The notes under the pieces: model-generated
What the model was told of the DNA's origin: nothing
Seen by the model: the letters and a program-made list of their open reading frames with translations, nothing else
Databases searched by the model: none
Shown here: positions 13,411 to 25,143 of the stretch, piece after piece
How positions within the stretch are numbered: the first letter of the stretch is position 1
Layout: the number at the start of each line of letters is the position of its first letter
DNA from: Adiantum capillus-veneris
Lineage: Eukaryota; Streptophyta; Polypodiopsida; Polypodiales; Pteridaceae
Reading direction: 5' to 3'
NCBI GenBank assembly: GCA_014529385.2
Contig: CM043953.1
Location: 64,062,372 to 64,126,371, forward strand
Length of the DNA: 64,000 nucleotides
Made by a program: the position numbers and the translations under genes

Positions 13411-15561
13411 CAAGATACCAATTTTTTTTTAGATTAAGTGAAAGAAAATCTTTATGCAACATGACAGTACAAATTCCACTTCTTTTCACTCAGATGTAAT
13501 TAGAGCTCCCCCCCCTTTCTTTGTGTTCAAAGGTCCGCAGCATTCACTATGTAAAATTTTCCTATATCACGTGCATTCACTAGAATGGATTAAAAGTACC
13601 CCTTATAGGCCTTATCTACACATGTTTCTGCAACTTTACAAGAATATAAAATCCCTTCTGTTGAACACATGTGCTATGTTACATATACTTTAGTGAACTC
13701 CCCATGTCAACGGCCTCACAAATCCTGTGCACTAAACATTAAACACTAGAAATCGACCAAACAAGGAGCCAATTTTTACTTCCTTGTGTCCACCTAGTGT
13801 TCTTGTGAAACATTGCTAATGATATATATTCAAAATCCCCAAATGAGGACATCGTGACAAAGTTTATGATCCACTTATGATTAAACTGAAATCAAAATAT
13901 TGCTTGAATTTCTTCAAGGTGGAGTGATTAAGACTTACGACTTGAATCATCGTACAGGCAAATCAAAATATCCATAAAAGTAAACAATATTTCTCAGATC
14001 TGTATGAAACTTCAGTAATCTAAATTAAATACTCTCACTCAATGCGACACCATTTAACAAAAAAACATATTTATATTTCATTTATAGAGGAATCCAGCTT
14101 CATGAAAAATAATTACAAATGGAGACAATGTTGTTGCTGTTAGGCTTATCTTACAAGTATTTGTCTTCCTCATCTAGAGATTCATATACACTTGAGTATT
14201 TGTGTGTCTATGACACTAGGGAAGATAGTAGTACTATATGGATGGCTTCTATGAGAGCTCCTAGAGAGTCCCTATTGGTTCAAGATTCTAAAAAACACCT
14301 ACTATTCTTATCAAAATCTTTTAACATGGTAGTGAAAGGTTCCTCAAGGAACAAAAATAGAGTGATTTCCATCTCTACACATGGTTGCTTGCTCATGTCC
14401 TCTTAAAACAAGTTGAATCTGTAAGTAAACAAAAGATTATGTGAGCACAACGTTATAAAGTACAAAATGATATCATTCCAATTATCTAATGACAATTATA
14501 CGAAGAATAAATTACAAGAAAAATCTTTGACGACTCTCCATAGATAACACAACTTACTTACATTGTGAGACTCAAATCACATGCTACACAACTATAGATG
14601 GCGCACCAAAGTCATCAACAAAATAGCACCACCCAGTGTTATGAGGTGTGAAGCCTAAACACTGAAATCCATAAAGAGGTTAATTCTCTCTAGCACGATA
14701 AACTTAAAGATGGAGATGATGTTAAGCTCTGAATGTAAGCTATAAGGGTAGTTTTCTTACCATTCTATCTTTATGTTGGAGATGAACCCTTGCAATGCCC
14801 ACGCGATATTCACACCTCCTATTGTTGTGGTATGCAACTCATGTGAGCTCATACTTTTGCCACCTTCGAGAGTAGAGGTTTCCATGTAGTGTGAGTGAAT
14901 GAAAGTAGAAGGAGTAGAATCTTGTTTCATGTTGTAATGGAGATGAGAGAAGGGAGAGGAGCTAGCTTGGTGTGAAACTATGTGGTGGGTAAGGGGAAGA
15001 GATGGAGGAGGAGCTTGCTTGGTGCTACAATGGAGGTGGGAGAAAGCTAGCAGAAAGATAATGATGGACTATAGGGGTGTGCATGTGGTTGTTGCAACAA
15101 TGGAGAGCTTGGAAAAAGGTTTGTAGAGAGAGAAAAACACTTTTTAGCTATAGAATAGGTTTGGAAAGACTTTGGAGGGTGAAAATGATGTTTTGATTTG
15201 TTTTTTAAGAAAATCAATTTTTTGGATTTTTTAGTGCACGTTTTTAACTTTTGAAGGTCAAAAATACTTTTTTGACCATGAAATAGATTTGGGGACCTTT
15301 TAAGAAGGGAAAACTTGAAATTTGAAATTTTTTGAAAATTTAAAATTTTTAGTGTATTTTTAAATCCGGCCCAAAAAGTGGGGGAAAAGAGGTCAAAGTG
15401 GTCCCCCCCCCCCCCCCTCCCTCTTTTCCCTAGCCACCTCCCTTACCTTCTCACTAGGTAAGAGACAATTAAGAGGTGTAAGGCTACCTTGTCCCCCTAC
15501 TTTTTTGAGGGTATAGAGTGTGTCCACCACCCTCTTCCTATTGGCTGACCTCTAATTAACC
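13411..15561. other. Non-coding interior of the candidate transposon
   Basis: A 95-codon frame at 14119-14406 is Ser-rich with no recognisable domain. A C homopolymer lies near 15402-15418. Nothing else is supported. Confidence 0.5.
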
Positions 15562-16055
15562 TTAATCCCAAAGGGCCCCTAGAGGGTTCATATTTTTCCT
15601 AATGTATAAGTTAATGATTTTTTTGTTATTTAATCTTTCATACATAACCCCACCATGAGATAACTTACCTATTTTGTATTGTGATTTTAGTTGTGTGTTG
15701 TTTACTTGATCTAAGATACCTAAATAATTTGTATTGTGTGCTACTATCATTAAGTCATAACATCTATTATAACAAAACTTATAATACGTGTAAATCATAC
15801 ACAACAAAATGTAACTATTAGAAGATCTAAATATCAAAAAAAGACATACAATGGAACATGGTATCATAAAACATCTTTTCCACTAACACTAGCATATGCA
15901 ATGACTGGACATAAATCCCAAGGATGTACTATCTTTGGTAAGTGATCATTGTTAATAGTTCGAATTTTTTTTTCTCCTGGACTATTATATGTCATGTTGT
16001 CTCGATCGACTAACCGAAAGAACATAAAAATATTGAATTCAATTACAATCGACAA
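15562..16055 (-). other. Two overlapping unrecognised frames in AT-rich DNA
   Basis: A 63-codon frame (16055-15864, with DHLPKIVHPWDLCPVIAYAS) and a 101-codon frame (15867-15562, with LSHGGVMYERLNNKKIINLY) run in the same direction as the Rep fragment and lie just outside the right end of the inserted block. They could be the upstream part of the same Helentron-like protein, one frameshift apart, but I recognise no Rep or zinc-finger motif. Confidence 0.3.
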
Positions 16056-16238
16056 TTTCTAAATACAAGTAATAAACCATTATATATATAAAGATTATTG
16101 ACTTACAAAAGTATACTCCAAAGATTAAAACAAAGGTAACGTATGCTAAATTATTTTATATCAAACTTAAGGTGCTATAATTTATTATTATATTGATATA
16201 AAAGAAACTATTAATAAATTCATTTTTATATTTTTCAG

Positions 16239-17275
16239 ATTGAAAACTAAACAATATGGAGGTAAGCTTATATCTCTAATCACATACTTCAATATTTATA
16301 ACCTTAAATGTATAAATTGTGTTAAAATATATTAGGTCTTCAATTCTATCAAAGCTAAAGCAAAAGCCACATTAGACCTACAAGAAAAAGAACAAGAAGA
16401 GCAACGAAAATAAAAAAGGCAACACAGAGAAATTAACTTCTTCTTAAGAATCAAACAACTTAAATATGCAAATATCTCGGGACGTGATCCAATAAATTAC
16501 ATTTATGGCTGGCCATCTTATGATGAGCTAAAACAAATATGGACGCAGCCGACAATATGTTTCAAACATGGAAAAAAACACATACTACTAAAGAACTCCC
16601 TGCAGCAGATGGTAAATAATTCAGCTTATGTTTAAAAAAAATAACTTCTATTATTCATAATTTCAAATATAATTAATTCAAATATAATTACTTTGCAGGT
16701 CTAACAATATGAATTCTTAAGATATTCAAAGAAGATTTACCAAATGAAGATATAATGCTTGAGCGATACGAAGCTCAAGCTTTACTAGATAAACACACGA
16801 ATGGAATTTCAGCATATGCTATCAACTTATTGCATTTTGGCTACAACATTCCATTAGACTCTTTGAAAACTCTTGATAATAGACTAGCTTCAATCATTCT
16901 AAAAGAGTATGAGCAACTATACAACGTAAAAAACAAACAAGATCCAATCACTTTGGAGAGCATTACAGCATCACTAGATATGGAATTTGCACGAAGGCAA
17001 TATGGCACTACTTGCAAATTTTTCATTACTATGAATCAAATCAATGGTATAAAATCATAATTTCTTCTCTATTTATAAATGATTATATTCTTCAAACTAA
17101 AAGAAAATTACATAACATTGTTTATAGATATGGATATAGCTAATAAAAGAGAATCATCTTTGCAATCAACTTCAATACCTATAGATATTCCATCCACCAG
17201 TCAAGGTACAGTTATTACTCCAAAAAAATCACATTTTACTCAAATACCAACAAGTTCAATAATATTTTAAATCAA
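16239..17275 (+). CDS. Unrecognised spliced gene in the AT-rich island
   Basis: Plausible exons are joined by short introns: a small exon ending TATGGAG|gtaagc (16262); an exon from about 16335 (tattag|GTCTTC) to 16611 (CAGATG|gtaaat), Lys/Glu/Gln-rich at first and then GRDPINYIYGWPSYDELKQI; an exon from 16700 (tttgcag|GTC) to about 17046 with LERYEAQALLDKHTNG and LDNRLASIILKEYEQLYN; and an exon from 17129 (tttatag|ATATGG) rich in Ser, Pro and Thr. In-frame stops at about 16410 and 16711 suggest decay or wrong splice choices. No domain is recognised. The gene is directly upstream of the GIY-YIG block on the same strand and may belong to it. Confidence 0.35.
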
Positions 17276-17305
17276 TTATCAACATAGTCAAATAATGCAT
17301 TCTCA

Positions 17306-17307
<2 letters not shown>

Positions 17308-17352
<45 letters not shown>
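17308..17352. repeat. (CT)n microsatellite
   Basis: Pure CT repeat between the unknown spliced gene and the GIY-YIG block. Confidence 0.95.
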
Positions 17353-17353
<1 letters not shown>

Positions 17354-17460
17354 CCCAAATGTGAATCCATTGTTAATTTTAAAATAACAATCTATATTCT
17401 AAAATATTTTAATATATTTTAAATACCTTATACATTTATATTAAAACTCATAAAAGTTCA

Positions 17461-17874
17461 TACAAAATCATTTTAAAAGAGTTTAATTGTTTTCTTTTTA
17501 CAAAAGCAAAGTCTCTCCGAAAATCAATAACTCCAGAAAATAAAAGTAAGATTTTTATTTATAAATTACAATGTATAATAAATAAAAATATATATATTGG
17601 ACAAACGAATAATCTAAAAAGAAGGATTTTACAACATAAAAAACAACCTACTAAATTGATGATAACTGACATTAGCAGATACAAGCCGTTCAACAAAAAG
17701 TTCACGATCGAAATTATAGATTCAATAACAATAAAGGACAAAGCAAATCACTAATTAGAAACACTTTATATTAAGAAATTTAGATCGATTACTCCAAATC
17801 GATACAATGTTTTTTTCGAAAATCCTTCTTCTTTTAACAAATACTATTACCTAAAGAAAAGAGACTTTATTTAA
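17461..17874 (+). pseudogene. GIY-YIG endonuclease domain
   Basis: GIY-YIG nucleases cut DNA through a small domain with GIY and YIG strands, an Arg, a Glu and an Asn. The frame here reads IFIYKLQC then NIYIGQTNNLKRRILQHK (17551-17640), giving the first motif in degenerate form (FIY), an exact YIG and the Arg pair. Further on come FTIEIIDS, then after one TAA (17752-17754) LETLYIKKF with the expected Glu, and TPNRYN with the expected Asn. It ends at TAA 17872. Apart from the one stop the domain is complete, about 100 residues. No start codon or splice acceptor can be fixed. The style resembles homing-type or viral GIY-YIG domains more than those of Penelope-like elements, and no reverse transcriptase lies upstream. 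Confidence 0.75.
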
Positions 17875-17898
17875 TTTAAAGGGTTGTTATCTCTTTCC

Positions 17899-17900
<2 letters not shown>

Positions 17901-17941
<41 letters not shown>
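17901..17941. repeat. (CT)n microsatellite
   Basis: Pure CT run directly after the GIY-YIG block. Confidence 0.95.
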
Positions 17942-17942
<1 letters not shown>

Positions 17943-19204
17943 AAAAAAATACATTATAGACGTAATCTATTGCAGAAATGTATACATTTCACATTAAATC
18001 TAACCCTACACAACAACTTCACGCTCAACCATTAGCTAACTGTCCCATACTAGTTGGGAATATTTTGGTTGGTATGTATGTTGAATGCCGTGCACTTAAA
18101 GAGTTCGAGGAGCCAATAATGTGAGATGTACAATGTGCTCACGGGGTTCATCGCTTAGTATCCCCTATATAACCTGCGTTCGCGGAATATCAAAAAATCC
18201 CTCTTTTAACATGTTTGAATGAATCAAATGATCCTTTATTTTAAGATTATTTTCAAAATTAAATATAAAAACCCCTTATTTTAATGTATCTCTCTTAAAT
18301 TACTTAATTTTTTTGCATTTTAAAACCCCTCCTTTCGAAGTCACATTATACATTAACATGATTACATAGTGCACCCCCGAAACAGTGTGATTCATTTCAA
18401 AGAGCATAACAAGTGCTTGAGGAACTTTTTGAAATGTCATCTTCTGGAAAGCACTAAGCGAGGTATGGTTAAGGTTTTGAAACTGATGCTGAAAGATGCT
18501 ATGCATGGTGAAGCTTTGGTATGTATAAGCCAATGGTGGTGTACCTTGAAGGTGCTCAAAGGCTAGACCATTGGTCGCTCGAAGCTCAAGGTAGTGGGAA
18601 CGAAGACTTATAGAATTTTTTCGTTAAATGCCATTATAAGTTAAATTTTGAGGCTATGAACGAATAGTCGTCAGCGCCGTCGACATACAGAGGTCGAGCT
18701 AGGCGGCGGCGGCATGCAGAGGGTGAGCCGAAAAGCAGAGGATGCCAAAAGTGAAGGGTTGTAGGCTCCAGTGGGGGAGAAAGGAGGGCATTAGAGGAAT
18801 AGTGAGGGGTAGATAATTTGAGAAGGCTGGTTTGGGGGGTGGCTAGTGTGGATCAGAGAGGGCATTGGCCTGTGGCAACAAAGAGCAAGGCCGGTTGGTG
18901 CTACAGGTTGGGGGCCGGCCTGGGGTTCGTCAATAGGGAGCATGGGCTGGCCGTGACCACTGGCGATACAGAGGGGGATGGAAGTGCTCCAAGATAAGAA
19001 GGGCCTTAATGGGGTGCTACAGAGCAAAGGACTACATGAGAAGGGAGAGCAAAGGTGCAGCTGGTGCTACGAGAAAGAGGGAGGGCCGCATTAAGAAAAA
19101 GGGAGACATTAAGGCACCATTAGCAGGTCCGAGAGCAGGAAAACAGGGGAGGTCAAGTGCTTGAACAACTGGCAGGGGAGATCAACCGTGAAAAAAGGAG
19201 GGCG
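17942..19204. other. No recognised gene
   Basis: AT-rich to about 18300, then increasingly GC-rich. Short frames lack recognisable features; the GC-rich part leads into the dispersed repeat. Confidence 0.5.
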
Positions 19205-20236
19205 GAGCACGACAGCTTAGTTTAGCAGCTTAGAGAGCACGCAGCTCGAAGGGCCAACCCGAGGGATTAAGAGCTACTCGAGGGTAGAGAAAAAGGGAGG
19301 AGTTGAAGGGCAGCTGCAGGCTATTGCAACCAGGTTCGAGAGCGTGAGGAGGAGTGGGCAAGTGCCGGGCTTGAACAATGTAAGGACGCTGGCTACAAAA
19401 GAAGGGAAAGAGGTCATAAGGTGGTGATCAGCCGAAAGCAAGGAGAGAGTCACAAAGGGGGCATCACGACTGCCATGATGAGCTCGCCGTGGTTAACTGC
19501 AGAGCTTGCATAGCTAGTGCCTATAATAGATAAAGGGAAGACTGGTAAAATGCTCGATCTGATGGGTGGTGGCACCATCTGATGGGATCAGTCGCAGAGA
19601 AGAAGGGCCGCGAGTATCATGGGGGGAAAACCGTGCGATAGCTGGAGGTGAAGGGCCTTGGGGTGCTAGAGAGCAAAGGACCATGACCAATTGAATATCA
19701 AGTGACAAGCTGCGAGCAGAAAGAGCGGGGCCGCATTAAGCAAAAAGGTGGTAAGACACTATCAAGGGAGACGGGTGCAGTTATAGCGCAGTCTATAAGG
19801 GGCCGACAAGTGATTAGAGGGGGTTTAGTGCCTTAATTGTAAGGGTTTTTTTTATAAAAACACTACATCAAGGGGAGGAGTGTTGCTTCCGCTGTGCATA
19901 AGGGGAGGCAAAGGAGCCTTCAAAGGGCCAACAACCATATTGGCTTGAAGTTCGAGTGGAGAAGGAAGGAGTGTTGGGCTCCAAAATCAAAAGGTGCCAT
20001 ACGAGAGAAGAAGCTTGGTGTAACATATGGATGTCGAAGACCGATATAGGCTGCTAGTAGTTTGGGCAACACATGTGTAGCCGTGTCAAAAGCCACATCA
20101 TTATTTGTAAATACTTTATTAAGATTCAAGTTCATCATAGTGCAACTATCTCTCAATTAAGCCATTAAATCTAAGTATCTTTCAATTAAGCAAGCAATAG
20201 TTATTACTCTCTCTCTGGACTCTCTCCTCTTCACGT
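19205..20236 (+). repeat. Second copy of the 4.15-5.2 kb dispersed repeat, interrupted
   Basis: It matches 4150-5203 nearly end to end and stops at ..tctcctcttcacgt, where the Tat-type LTR begins. In the first copy the same point continues as cacgtgtgaaaattg, so 20236/20237 is the insertion point and cacgt the likely 5 bp target. Confidence 0.8.
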
Positions 20237-21364
20237 TGTGAGCGGGATGGAAATACACACAACGTTTCTATAATCACCCGACACACACTCTTGGGATAAT
20301 ACAAACACACTATGGGGCACCACTCGGCTTACACAACCCACCTGACCAAGACAAGGAACACACCAATGGAGTGAGAGAAGAGAGACTTTTCATTTTCCCA
20401 CTCAACACAGACACACACACACGCGAATCAGCTCAAAATGAGCTTTCTGATACTTAGATACAATTGAGCTTGGGCCTACACCAATGGGACAGATAGCTCA
20501 CACCATATGGATGAAATATGTCAAATACAATCACAAATTTGAGCAGAGCCTTCACTCACAGGAGAAACTTATATAGCCACAATAGTAAGAAAACAATGAG
20601 GAATTTAGAAAAATGAATGGACAACGCCATTGCATTCGGAATGGCCAAAAATCTTAGTTTACAATATCAAAACGCTCAAATCCGAGCTCGGATGAGCAGT
20701 TTATGGCAAAAACAGGCTCCAAAAACAATAAAAACTGGGTAGCGGCTCCTCATCCTATTCTCTCTACGTTTTTTTGATTTTTTTCTCATGTTTTTTAATC
20801 TCTTGGACACCTTTGGCATTTTGATTGACCTCAAACAGACCCCGAACAGACCAAAAAACGGCCACGCGGTGCGTTTTTGTTACCTTTCTACATCCATCCG
20901 TATACCTGGCACTCAACTTTTCCCAATAATGCATCCCAGAATCACGTGAAGTGGCCCCCAAATATAGTTCTCATGATGATCTTTCGACATAATTCATCAC
21001 AAGAAAACACTCTCGTTGTGTCCTCACTTATCCATGTGCAAGTTTTGATTCCATTCGACCTCCTGACGCCACTGGATGTCATCTGACGCACCTACTTACC
21101 TCATGACGTGATCTCGCTGATAGCTTTCTCAAGAAGTTTTGTGCTTCACCAACTGCTCATTATTATAAAAAAACACGCTGATACTGGTAATAATGAAAAT
21201 TGATGTGCTATGTATACGCTGTCCTACGTGTACACATGTGGGCCCCACGTAACCACCTGCTGGCTCTAGACAACTGGCTCTGAACAATGGCAAATTATTT
21301 ATTTGATGCACCATGCATGTGTATATACATATGCGCAATCACTTCTTCCAACAAACTCCTAACA
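20237..21364 (-). repeat. 3' LTR of the Tat-type element
   Basis: In plus orientation it starts TGTGAGCGGG and ends CTCCTAACA (1128 bp), giving TG..CA ends on either strand. A TATA box (GCTATATAAG on the minus strand) lies at 20568-20577, so transcription runs leftward, as the ORFs require. A purine-rich stretch (minus: ggggatgtgcaaatga) flanks it at 21365-21380 as the likely polypurine tract. Confidence 0.75.
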
Positions 21365-21479
21365 TCATTTGCACATCCCCTAGCCTGCTAGATCATTCTC
21401 GATGAGCAGTAGCAAAAAGAAATATGAGACTCGCTGCATCACAGGTCTCCTCATCCCTCATAGAATTACTTGTTGTACA

Positions 21480-22949
21480 GAAATCTCATCTTGCTCTACC
21501 ATCATTAATCTAGCATGATATAATTTAAGACGCAATCCATTTACCCTTGACTTATGTAGAATCCCATCCAGGTTAGCCAGCTAATATGTACCATTCGAAA
21601 AACACTCAACTACCTTAAAAAGGCCTTCCCAGTTAACTTGAAACTTCTTTTGGAATGTCTTGTCCAACTTACTGTTTAGTGCAAAACACAGTCAGCAATC
21701 CATTTACCCTTGACTTATGTAGAATCCCATCCAGGTTAGCCAGCTAATATGTACCATTCGAAAAACACTCAACTACCTTAAAAAGGCCTTCCCAGTTAAC
21801 TTGAAACTTCTTTTGAAATGTCTTGACCAACTTATTGTTTCTTGATGCCCTTACTTTTGACCTTTTCATTTATCTTTGCTAAAGCCTTATCTTGCATCTA
21901 TCTATAATGTCATAATGCACTCATCCTATCCAGCTGAACCTCTTGTAATTGTAAGAGCCTCTCTTTGAATGCATCACTAGATTGCCCAAGAAACTTTTCT
22001 AACATCTTGACCGCATGCAACTCTACTTCCACAGGAAATAGTGCTTCCTTTTCATATACCAAATGAAATGGAGTAAACCATGTACCTGTGTTCACCAAAA
22101 TACGGTAAACCCATAATGCACTAGGCAATTCCAAATCCCAATTCTTTCGTGGGTCCTATGTAACTTTCGAAAGAGTTTGTACCAACTCACCATTGAATCT
22201 TTCATTTAAGCCATTACATTGTGGATAATTAGGAGTGGTATAATGGTGCCTAATCTTCATCTTTGCACATAAAAAGTCTAGTAGTTTAGCTCTAAATACT
22301 GGCCCCTTATCCAAAAGTAGCTCCAATGGCACCCCAAACTTGCAACATATTTCATTGTACACAAATTTTGCCACATCCTTTGCAGTGATTTGTTTTAGTG
22401 ATGTAGCCTCTGCCCATCTAGAGAGATAGTCCACTACAGTCAAAATATAGCTTTTGCCCTGCTTGTGATAGGTAATGGGCCTATTGCATCAATCCCCCAC
22501 TTTTCAAACACATCAAATGCCATAATAGTTTTCCATAGCTCTAGCTTCAATACTCTCTTCCCAAATGCTTGACATCGATTGCAAGAGCTACACCAATGGT
22601 GAACATCCTTGTGCAAACTAGGCCATACATATCCCTCTTGCAAGATCTTTTGCAAGGTGATCTTTAGAGAAAAATGTCTGCCACATGCATCTTCATGATT
22701 CTCTTTCAACACTCTATAAAGCTCCTCCCACCAAGGTACACGTTTCAACACTAGATCAGCCCCTTTCATGTACAAGACATCACCAATCAATTTGTACTTG
22801 GATGCCCTATGCACAAAACCATACTTCTTAGACTTCTGAATGTCCTTCGGAATGATTCCTGTTAACAAAAACTTGTCTTCTTGAGCCAAACTTTCCCGGC
22901 CATGATAAAGTGGTAAATTAGTCCTTAACACAAATAGCTCGCCAATCAT
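21480..22949 (-). pseudogene. Integrase of the Tat-type element
   Basis: Integrase inserts the cDNA into the host chromosome. The zinc-binding module reads HEDACGRHF then WCSSCNRCQ (HHCC). The core follows with WGIDAIGPLP (first Asp), LLDKGPVF (second Asp; the usual Asn is Lys) and YPQCNGLNERFN (Glu). The C-terminal part has FQVNWEGLFKVVECFSNGTY. The frame is broken into at least three pieces near 22440, 22150 and 21910. A 163 bp tandem duplication lies in the C-terminal part. Confidence 0.85.
21532..21857 (-). repeat. Tandem duplication, 163 bp unit, inside integrase
   Basis: Units at 21532-21694 and 21695-21857 are nearly identical (caatccatttacccttgact; ggccttcccagttaacttg). The unit covers the NGTYWLANLDG part of the integrase C-terminal domain, so the protein would carry it twice. 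The unit is not a multiple of three and shifts the frame. Confidence 0.9.
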
Positions 22950-22952
22950 GCT

Positions 22953-23369
22953 TTAAGCTGCTTCATGTGCCTCTCCATTTAGATCACATTCAATGTGTTT
23001 GATGCTCCATGCTTCGAACTTTTTTAACAGGCCTTGAATTTTGAAACACATTTCCTTCAATGAGGTGTTCTTGCTCTTCCACACACCCAACACTTGCTTC
23101 ACAATTAACAAGGCATCACAATGTATGCTCAACCTTCTAATCCGATGCTTCAAACAGATGTGTAACATGGCTTCCAAAGTAGCATATTCAGCCTCATTAT
23201 TACTATGAGCATCCAATTTGAACCCTCTCTTGCATACTAGCTTCCCCTCTGGATCATAAAGTGCTATACCCCCTGAAGCCGCATCATGGCTCTTTCTATA
23301 TGAGCCATCAAAGAACAACACATGTGCATTGTTGATATGTGGAACTTCTTCAACTACCCTTCTTACCAC
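22953..23369 (-). pseudogene. Second (archaeal-type) RNase H domain
   Basis: This 138-codon frame is a separate RNase H of the plant/archaeal type, found after the standard RNase H in Tat elements. The acidic residues are visible: Asp in VLFFDGSYRK (about residue 20), Glu in SNNEAEYATLEAML (about 60) and Asp in LSIHCDALLIVKQV (about 85). The usual final ADxLA is replaced by NGEAHEAA. It overlaps the preceding frame by about 20 bases in another phase. Known for the family: this domain probably takes over RNA-strand removal when the first RNase H is degenerate. Confidence 0.85.
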
Positions 23370-24675
23370 CTATTTCCTTAACAAGAAGGGGATTCTTCTT
23401 GTAAGTCAACAAATCAGCTAGGTTAGCTCTTGTACTGTCTTCCACTAAAAAAGAGAACTCAAACTCTTGCAACTCAATTACCCATTTCTTGACCACATTT
23501 GACATGTTAGTGCCATTAATTAACTGTGGCAAAAAGATGTAACTCGTTAAGAAAACAAAAGGTCGTGGTAGCAAGTAATGACAAAATCGTCGACAAGCAA
23601 ATATTACACTGGCCATAACTAGCTCTACTTCCAATAATTTTCTTTCTGCTACCAACTTCACTCGGCTTGCACAATACACTGGCCTCATATAATGGCTGAC
23701 CTTCCCCTTTTGCAATAGCATGGCTCCAATGGCATCATCTCCTACTGATGGATTTACATAAAACACTTGCTCCCAATCAAGAGCCTGCATGGCTGACAAC
23801 CCCCCTAACACCTCTTGAAACACTTCTTCACACTTGTCATCCCATTGCAATGGATCATGCTTTGCCACTTGTTGTAATGGATAAAGGAGTTGTGAAGACA
23901 ATGGAATAAATTGCGCCATGTACTTCACTTTGTGTATAAAGGTTGCCAATTGCTTTGTACTCGATCTTAGGTGATGGAAGAAGAAAAATAGACTTACCCT
24001 TGTCTGGAGCAGCCTCAATACCATTTTCTGATGTACCATATGGCACAATAACTTCACCCTTGGCTGTGTTAGATGACATTTCTTTGGATTTAGTTGTCCT
24101 CCACATTCATCATATCGAGGCAATACCATCTACAGCTTCTCATGGTGTTCAGCCCTACTACTGTATACACAAAATTCGTCCATAAAATCTTTAACACAAC
24201 TACCAATGAATGGTGACAATACCCAATTTGCTCTCTCTTGATAGAAGGATGGTCCATTTGACAACCCAAATGGCAATATCTTGTAGCAATAACAACCCTA
24301 TGGCGTAATGAAATTTATCTTTGTTCAGTTTTTAAAAGCAATCTTCAATTGAAAATAGCCTGAAAAACCATCACACACACTGTACCACTGAAAAACCTAC
24401 CACTGAATCCAAGATAGATCGATGAATGGAAGAGGATATGGGTTCTTCTTAGTGGCTACGTTTAAGGGTTTAAAATCTATACAAATCCTCCACTTTCTAT
24501 CCTTATTTGGGCTGACCACTACTGGACTCACCCATTCAGTGGTCTCTACTAGGACTATGAACCCTGCCTTCAATAACTTGTCCACCTCTTCCCGCAAAGG
24601 TTCCATCTGCTCTTGACCCATCCTTCTTAGCCTTTGCTGCACTGGATTAGCACCTTCCTTCAGCTCTATATGCAT
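23350..24675 (-). pseudogene. Reverse transcriptase and first RNase H of the Tat-type element
   Basis: The RT starts with LKEGANPVQQRLRRM and WRICIDFKPLNVATKKNPYP (24675-24400). Fragments in shifted frames follow: CDGFSGYFQLKIAF and LPFGLSNGP. The active site reads FMDEFCVYSS, where FMDDF is expected, so the second catalytic Asp is Glu. The thumb begins LNPKKCHLTQ. The first RNase H follows but has lost acidic residues: YVNPS in place of V-D-x-S and LTSY in place of L-T-D-H, while the central Glu (ERKLLEVE) remains. Several stops and frameshifts occur between 24130 and 24400. Confidence 0.85.
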
Positions 24676-24855
24676 CTCTTCTCCTTTGAAATTCTAATCT
24701 CTCCATATGAAGTAAAGTAATGAACAAATCAAGAAAACTAGCCAGCGTATGCAAATATACCTCCTTCTCCATAGCTGAGAGGTCTCCACTGATCATTTGT
24801 GTCATCAATTCCTGCTTCTTTGACAATCCAGCCTTGGTTTACATCAGCCCTTCAC

Positions 24856-25134
24856 TCACTTCATAAGGCCCTTGACTTTCATCTTCAATCTCATTTGCAA
24901 ACCAGACTCATGGATTTCTTTCTCCATCAGAAGAACAACATCAACATCCTCATCACTATTGGTAGTACTATCACTATCCTCGTCAAACACTATGGAATAG
25001 TCTTCATCACTAGACTCATCCCTATCTTCATAAATTTCCTCCAATAGTTTCCTTGTGTCCATATTATATAGCTTCTCACCTGTCTTTCCATAGAGGCTAA
25101 TCGTACCACGTCTCCACTCTTGAACAACTCCCAC
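24856..25134 (-). pseudogene. Acidic linker between protease and RT
   Basis: An open frame rich in Asp, Glu and Ser (SSDEDYSIVFDEDSDSTTNS) lies between protease and RT in the polyprotein. It is probably an unstructured linker. Confidence 0.5.
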
Positions 25135-25143
25135 TGCACATAA

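Larger units (their letters stand above)
10184..15608. mobile_element. Candidate TIR transposon inserted in the AT-rich island
   Basis: The left end reads tacattaggagaaatatgaa on the plus strand. The inverse complement of about 15585-15608 reads tacattaggaaaaatatgaa, and weaker matches continue inward for about 100 bp (gattaaggctaat / gattaaggttaat; aggggacaagg). Base composition changes at both ends: the flanks are very AT-rich, the block is mixed. No transposase is recognised, so it would be non-autonomous (Mutator-like long diverged TIRs are possible). No clean target duplication is visible. Confidence 0.5.

Noticed and set aside
15562-16055. Upstream part of the Helentron protein
   Set aside because: Position and direction fit, but no family motif is visible; kept only as unrecognised frames.
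17461-17874. GIY-YIG as the endonuclease of a Penelope-like element
   Set aside because: No RT motif is found upstream on the same strand, and the Penelope-type Cys-containing linker is absent.
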